From Mycobacterium sp. (lineage in GTDB: Bacteria > Actinomycetota > Actinomycetes > Mycobacteriales > Mycobacteriaceae), in NCBI GenBank assembly GCA_018500005.2, contig JAHBAP020000169.1, positions 1-12,006 on the forward strand: a DNA stretch of 12,006 nt, read 5' to 3'. Below are positions 6,597-12,006 of this stretch, piece by piece. The notes under the pieces were generated by a model, which saw only the letters and a program-made list of their open reading frames with translations, searched no databases and was not told the DNA's origin. Numbering within the stretch: position 1 is the first letter of the stretch; every line of letters begins with the position of its first letter. The position numbers and the translations under genes were made by a program.

Positions 6597-8011
6597 ACGT
6601 CCATCCCGCCGGACCCCGGCACGCCGGGGAGATCCATCACGAGGACACTCCGCCCCGCCCGCAGACCGCAGCCGACGTGCTGGCGCTGGCCTCGAATGTC
6701 TGGCCGCGCAACACCGTTCGCGACGCGGACGGCCAGGTCCGGATCGCCGGTGTAGCGGTCACCGATCTGGCCGGCGACTACGGCACCCCGCTGTTCGTCA
6801 TCGACGAGGCGGACTTCCGCAGCCGCTGTCGCGAGATGGCCGAGGCCTTCGGCGGCGGCCGCAATGTGCACTACGCGGCCAAGGCCTTCCTGTGCAGCGA
6901 GGTCGCCCGCTGGGTGGCGCAGGAGGGGCTGTCCCTCGATGTCGCCAGCGGCGGGGAGTTGGCGGTCGCCCTGAACGCGAAGTTCCCGGCCGAGCGGATC
7001 GCCCTGCACGGCAACAACAAGTCGGTCGACGAGCTGACCGCCGCCGTCGAGGCCGGTATCGGCCACGTGGTGCTGGACTCGCTGACCGAGATCGGCCGGC
7101 TCGACGCCGTCGCAGGCGAAGCCGGGGTGGTGCAGAACGTCATGGTCCGGGTCACCGTCGGTGTGGAAGCACACACCCACGAGTTCATCGCGACCGCCCA
7201 CGAGGACCAGAAATTCGGTCTGTCGCTGGCCTCCGGAGCGGCGATGGAGGCGGTCCGCCGGGTATTCGCGGCGCCCAACCTGCGACTCGTCGGCCTGCAC
7301 AGTCACATCGGCTCCCAGATCTTCGACGTCGGCGGGTTCGAACTCGCCGCGCGCCGGGTGATCGGGCTGCTGCGCGATATCGTCGCCGAATTCGGCGTGG
7401 ATCGGACCGCACAGATCGGGACCGTCGACCTGGGTGGGGGATTAGGTATTTCCTATGTGCCCCAGGATGATCCGCCGCCGGTCGCCGACCTTGCCGCCAA
7501 ACTGGCGGCCATCGTGGCATCGGAGTCCGCGGCGGTCGGACTGCCCTGTCCGAGGCTGGTCGTCGAGCCCGGCCGGGCGATCGCCGGACCCGGCACAATC
7601 ACGCTCTACCAGGTCGGCACCGTGAAGGACGTCGCGGTCAGCGGCGCCGCGCACCGGCGCTACATCAGCGTGGACGGCGGCATGAGCGACAACATCCGAA
7701 CATCGCTGTACGGCGCGCACTACGACATCCGGTTGGTCTCCCGGACCAGTTCGGCGCCGGCGGTCCTGGCTCGCATCGTGGGCAAGCACTGCGAGAGCGG
7801 TGACATAGTGGTGCGCGACGCCTGGGTGCCCGATGACGTGACCCCGGGGGATCTGCTCGGCGTTGCCGCCACCGGCGCGTACTGCTATTCGATGTCCAGC
7901 AGGTACAACCTGGTCGGGCGCCCGGCGGTGGTGGCGGTTCGCGACGGAAAGTCGCGTTTGGTGTTGCGCCGGGAAACGTTGGACGATCTGCTCAGTCTGG
8001 AGGTGCGGTGA
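6593..8011 (+). CDS. lysA: Diaminopimelate decarboxylase
   Basis: This PLP enzyme decarboxylates meso-diaminopimelate to L-lysine, the last step of lysine synthesis; its substrate is also the cross-linking residue of the mycobacterial wall. The protein has 472 residues in the alanine-racemase-like fold III group. K97 in HYAAKAF is the PLP lysine; HSHIGSQ is at 236-242, GGGLG follows at about 282-286, EPGR (phosphate/PLP contact) at 325-328, and the catalytic C400 in GKHCESGD. The ending [14 protein letters not shown] is typical. The N-terminus ([13 protein letters not shown]...) is about 25 residues longer than in M. tuberculosis LysA as I recall it (lysine K72), but this motif is common in other mycobacteria. 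The GTG start overlaps the argS stop (GTGA), indicating translational coupling. A perfect palindrome covers its ribosome binding site. Confidence 0.98.
   Translation: MNVHPAGPRHAGEIHHEDTPPRPQTAADVLALASNVWPRNTVRDADGQVRIAGVAVTDLAGDYGTPLFVIDEADFRSRCREMAEAFGGGRNVHYAAKAFLCSEVARWVAQEGLSLDVASGGELAVALNAKFPAERIALHGNNKSVDELTAAVEAGIGHVVLDSLTEIGRLDAVAGEAGVVQNVMVRVTVGVEAHTHEFIATAHEDQKFGLSLASGAAMEAVRRVFAAPNLRLVGLHSHIGSQIFDVGGFELAARRVIGLLRDIVAEFGVDRTAQIGTVDLGGGLGISYVPQDDPPPVADLAAKLAAIVASESAAVGLPCPRLVVEPGRAIAGPGTITLYQVGTVKDVAVSGAAHRRYISVDGGMSDNIRTSLYGAHYDIRLVSRTSSAPAVLARIVGKHCESGDIVVRDAWVPDDVTPGDLLGVAATGAYCYSMSSRYNLVGRPAVVAVRDGKSRLVLRRETLDDLLSLEVR
7999..8005 (+). promoter_or_regulatory. Ribosome binding site that decides the hom start
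   Basis: GGAGGTG lies within the end of lysA, 8 nt before the ATG at 8014 and only 2 nt before the GTG at 8008. Spacing favours ATG 8014. Confidence 0.65.
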
Positions 8012-8013
8012 CG

Positions 8014-9311
8014 ATGAGTGACAAGCCGATCGGTGTCGCGGTGCTGGGTCTGGGCAACGTGGGACGCGAAGTGGTCCGGATCATCGGCGAGAGTGCGCCG
8101 GATCTGGCCGCGCGCATCGGTGCGCCCCTGGAGTTGCGCGGCGTGGCGGTGCGCAGGGTCGCAGCCGACCGCGGGGTGAACGTGGAGATGCTGACCGACA
8201 ACGTCGAGGACCTGGTATCCCGCGAGGACGTCGATATCGTCGTGGAATTGATGGGTCCCGTCGAACCGGCCCGCAAGGCGATCCTGACCGCTCTCGAGCA
8301 CGGCAAGTCGGTGGTCACCGCGAACAAGGCTCTGTTGGCGCAGTCCACCGGTGAGCTTGCCGAAGCCGCCGAACGCGCCCGGGTCGACCTGTACTTCGAG
8401 GCCGCGGTGGCGGGTGCGATACCGGTGATCCGACCACTCACCCAGTCGCTGGCCGGTGACACCGTGCTGCGGGTGGCCGGGATCGTCAACGGCACCACCA
8501 ACTACATTCTGTCCGAAATGGCCTCTACCGGAGCCGATTACAGCTCCGCGTTGGCCGACGCCAGTGCCCTCGGTTACGCCGAGGCCGATCCCACGGCCGA
8601 CGTCGAGGGCTACGACGCCGCAGCCAAGGCGGCGATCCTGGCCTCGATCGCGTTCCATACCCGGGTCACCGCCGACGACGTCTACCGGGAAGGCATCACC
8701 AAGGTCAGCCCGGCCGACTTCGAGGCCGCCCGTGCGCTGGACTGCACCATCAAGTTGCTGGCCATCTGCGAGCGGATCACCACCGATGGACAGCAGCGCG
8801 TTTCCGCGCGGGTCTACCCGGCGCTGGTGCCCCTGGAACACCCGCTGGCCTCGGTCAACGGCGCCTTCAACGCGGTGGTCGTCGAGGCCGAGGCCGCCGG
8901 TCGGCTGATGTTCTACGGTCAGGGCGCGGGTGGTAATCCGACCGCCTCGGCGGTGATGGGCGATGTGGTGATGGCGGCACGCAACCGGGTTCAGGGCGGC
9001 CGCGGACCCCGTGAATCCCGTTACGCAGAGCTGCCGATCGCCCCGATGGGGATGATCCCCACCCGCTACTACGTCAGCATGAAGGTCAAGGACCGCCCAG
9101 GCGTGTTCGCCGCGGTGGCAACCGAATTCGGCAAACGTGAAGTCAGCATCGCCGAGGTGCGCCAGGAGGGCATGGCCGACGGGTCGGCACGCATCGTGGT
9201 GGTCACCCACCGCGCCACCGATGCGGCGCTGTCCGAGACCGTCGCAGCCCTGGCCGACCTGGACGTCGTCGACGAGGTCACCAGCGTGCTGCGCATGGAG
9301 GGAACCACCGA

Positions 9312-9315
<4 letters not shown>
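8014..9315 (+). CDS. hom: Homoserine dehydrogenase
   Basis: It reduces L-aspartate 4-semialdehyde to L-homoserine with NAD(P)H, the branch point towards threonine and methionine. From ATG 8014 the protein has 433 residues. The Rossmann motif is GLGNVG (12-17), followed by the substrate/nucleotide region [10 protein letters not shown]. The catalytic domain has NGTTNYIL and [17 protein letters not shown], with E190, D201 and K205 spaced exactly like the catalytic Glu208, Asp219 and Lys223 of the yeast enzyme. A C-terminal ACT domain (from about 352, [18 protein letters not shown]) suggests feedback inhibition by threonine. ATG 8014 is chosen over GTG 8008, which overlaps the lysA stop, because of the GGAGGTG spacing; the difference is two residues. 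The stop overlaps the thrC start (ATGA). Confidence 0.97.
9297..9303 (+). promoter_or_regulatory. Ribosome binding site of thrC
   Basis: GGAGGGA sits 8 nt before the thrC ATG at 9312, inside the last codons of hom. Strong site; it supports coupled but efficient re-initiation. Confidence 0.6.
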
Positions 9316-11373
<2,058 letters not shown>

Positions 11374-11380
11374 GGCTTTC

Positions 11381-11409
11381 TTGCCTCGGGCAGCCAACCG
11401 GGCTATCCT
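11381..11409 (+). promoter_or_regulatory. SigA-type promoter of rho
   Basis: TTGCCT (11381-11386) and TATCCT (11404-11409) are separated by 17 bp, a good vegetative promoter. The predicted start is around 11414-11416, giving a leader of about 210 nt before the rho GTG. It begins 7 bp after the thrB stop, so rho can be expressed independently of the threonine operon. Confidence 0.65.
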
Positions 11410-11414
11410 CGCAA

Positions 11415-11474
11415 GTGTCCAGCAACTGCAGCGTAGTCTCTGCGCCGACACCTAGGACGATCACCAACTTTTAA
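11415..11474 (+). CDS. Possible leaderless 19-codon uORF in the rho leader
   Basis: A GTG at 11415 falls exactly at the predicted transcription start of the rho promoter (first base 6 nt after the -10 box). It opens a frame of 19 codons, MSSNCSVVSAPTPRTITNF, ending in TAA at 11472-11474. No Shine-Dalgarno is possible, so translation would be leaderless. Short leaderless uORFs are common in mycobacterial leaders and can couple ribosome progress to Rho-dependent termination. Here the downstream gene is rho itself, so an autoregulatory role is attractive but unproven. The peptide has no recognised motif and only one cysteine, so a poly-cysteine attenuator of the known kind is not indicated. The frame could be chance. 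Confidence 0.35.
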   Translation: MSSNCSVVSAPTPRTITNF

Positions 11475-11484
11475 TCGTTTAATC
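11470..11484 (+). repeat. AT-rich direct repeat in the rho leader
   Basis: TTTAATC occurs at 11470-11476 and again at 11478-11484, an 8-nt period. It is a conspicuously AT-rich island in GC-rich surroundings and overlaps the uORF stop codon. The function is unknown; it could be a protein-binding or RNA element. Confidence 0.45.
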
Positions 11485-11488
11485 CAGC

Positions 11489-11520
11489 GGACTGACGGTT
11501 GGCCTGGTGGCCACTCAGCC
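11489..11520 (+). other. Imperfect hairpin in the rho leader
   Basis: The inner stem TGGCC (11500-11504) pairs with GGCCA (11509-11513) around a TGGT loop. An outer stem CTGA (11492-11495) pairs with TCAG (11515-11518), with an internal loop between. There is no T-tract after it, so it is not an intrinsic terminator. It may be a structured leader element. Confidence 0.35.
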
Positions 11521-11586
11521 CGGCACCCGCTGACACCGAGCACCGGTGAGACTTTGCGTCCAGCGAATCGGCTGGGCGCCAGAAAC

Positions 11587-11610
11587 CCCCGCGAGATGAG
11601 AACGCGAGGG
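11587..11610 (+). other. Hairpin directly before the rho ribosome binding site
   Basis: CCCCGCG (11587-11593) pairs with CGCG (11603-11606) and GGG (11608-11610), with A11607 bulged and a 9-nt loop. It ends 4 nt before the AAAGGA site, so it could influence rho translation without covering the site. Confidence 0.35.
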
Positions 11611-11614
11611 AAAG

Positions 11615-11620
11615 AAAGGA
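11615..11620 (+). promoter_or_regulatory. Ribosome binding site of rho
   Basis: AAAGGA lies 5 nt before the GTG at 11626 in an unstructured purine-rich stretch. It supports this start. Confidence 0.6.
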
Positions 11621-11625
11621 AATCC

Positions 11626-12006
11626 GTGACTGATACGGACCTCATCACGGCTGAGAGCACCACCGGCAAAGGCGGCTCGCTGGCCACGATGGTGCTGCCC
11701 GAGCTGCGCGCACTGGCCAACCAGGTAGGCGTCAAGGGGACCTCGGGGATGCGTAAGGGCGATCTGATCGCCGCCATCAACGAAATCCGCGGGAGCGGGG
11801 GAACCCGTAACGGCGGTCACGACCGTGGACAAAGCCCCGAACCAGCCCCCGAGAACGGTAAGGACAAAGACCGCTCGGACGTCGCGGCCGCTCCGAAGGG
11901 CGATACCGCCCCGGCAGCCCCGGCGGAGAAGGGCCGTGACGGAGAAGGCTCGGAGGGTGCCTCGGAGGGTGCCTCGGGGGCTGCCTCGGACGGTGCCAAA
12001 GGCGAA
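11626..12006 (+). CDS. rho: Transcription termination factor Rho, N-terminal part (runs off the window)
   Basis: Only the first 127 codons are present; the frame stays open to the last base. Rho is a hexameric RNA helicase that ends transcription of untranslated RNA. The start MTDTDLITAEST is conserved in mycobacterial Rho. It is followed by the Rho N-terminal helical (SAP-like) domain at about residues 17-55: GSLATMVLPELRALANQVGVKG, then GMRKGDLIAAINEI. From about residue 57 the chain turns into a charged, low-complexity, Gly/Ser/Asp/Glu/Lys-rich stretch, the disordered insertion typical of actinobacterial Rho. The RNA-binding and ATPase domains lie beyond the window. The GTG start is supported by AAAGGA. 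Compared with the M. tuberculosis protein as I recall it, a short insert between the start and the SLATMV segment is missing. Confidence 0.95.
   Translation, partial: MTDTDLITAESTTGKGGSLATMVLPELRALANQVGVKGTSGMRKGDLIAAINEIRGSGGTRNGGHDRGQSPEPAPENGKDKDRSDVAAAPKGDTAPAAPAEKGRDGEGSEGASEGASGAASDGAKGE
11950..11997 (+). repeat. Four tandem 12-bp repeats inside rho
   Basis: The unit TCGGAGGGTGCC occurs twice exactly (11950-11961, 11962-11973) and twice with one or two changes (11974-11985, 11986-11997). It encodes SEGA, SEGA, SGAA, SDGA in the disordered insertion. Being a multiple of three, copy-number change would keep the frame. The array may continue beyond the window. Confidence 0.8.

Noticed and set aside
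7885..9210. 441-codon minus-strand frame opposite lysA and hom
   Set aside because: Codon-bias shadow of hom; the plus strand carries an unambiguous enzyme.
11546..11599. Second short frame (GTG 11546, 17 codons) in the rho leader
   Set aside because: No Shine-Dalgarno and no promoter placing it at a transcript start; likely chance.

Overview
The window is high-GC actinobacterial chromosome and looks mycobacterial, most likely from a rapid-growing Mycolicibacterium-type species. The gene order argS-lysA-hom-thrC-thrB-rho, with a tRNA-Arg and a small secreted-protein gene divergent from argS, is the arrangement I recall from Mycobacterium tuberculosis (Rv1291c to Rv1297). The protein sequences also fit mycobacterial orthologues closely. 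Species assignment is inference. No mobile element, CRISPR array or integrase is visible.

Left part (1-4371, all plus strand): an AT-rich promoter (about 35% GC over bases 1-60) drives an Ala/Pro-rich, probably exported or membrane-anchored protein of unknown function (77-1081). Next come an Rrf2-family regulator without the usual Fe-S cysteines (1107-1583), a luciferase-like flavin or F420 oxidoreductase (1600-2505), a lactate 2-monooxygenase-type FMN enzyme (2526-3686) and a PNPOx-like split-barrel flavin protein (3718-4371). Three consecutive flavin-type proteins behind a redox-type regulator suggest an accessory redox cluster, but no joint function can be proven from sequence.

Middle (4361-4943, minus strand): a small secreted Cys-containing protein overlaps the PNPOx-like gene tail to tail by 11 bp. 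It lies only 20 bp downstream of a tRNA-Arg(CCG) gene. That tRNA is divergent from argS across a 52-bp gap holding both promoters.

Right part (4944-12006, plus strand): argS, lysA (meso-DAP decarboxylase), hom, thrC and thrB form a tight operon with 4-nt overlaps or very short gaps. It joins arginyl-tRNA synthesis to the lysine and threonine branches of the aspartate pathway. A good SigA-type promoter just after thrB starts a roughly 210-nt leader for rho. The leader contains a possible leaderless 19-codon uORF, hairpins and an AT-rich direct repeat. Only the N-terminal 127 codons of rho are in the window, ending in a low-complexity segment made of 12-bp tandem repeats.

I see no clearly new biological system. 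The best leads are the rho leader, the tRNA-Arg/argS/secreted-protein arrangement, the perfect palindrome over the lysA ribosome binding site, and the flavoenzyme cluster.
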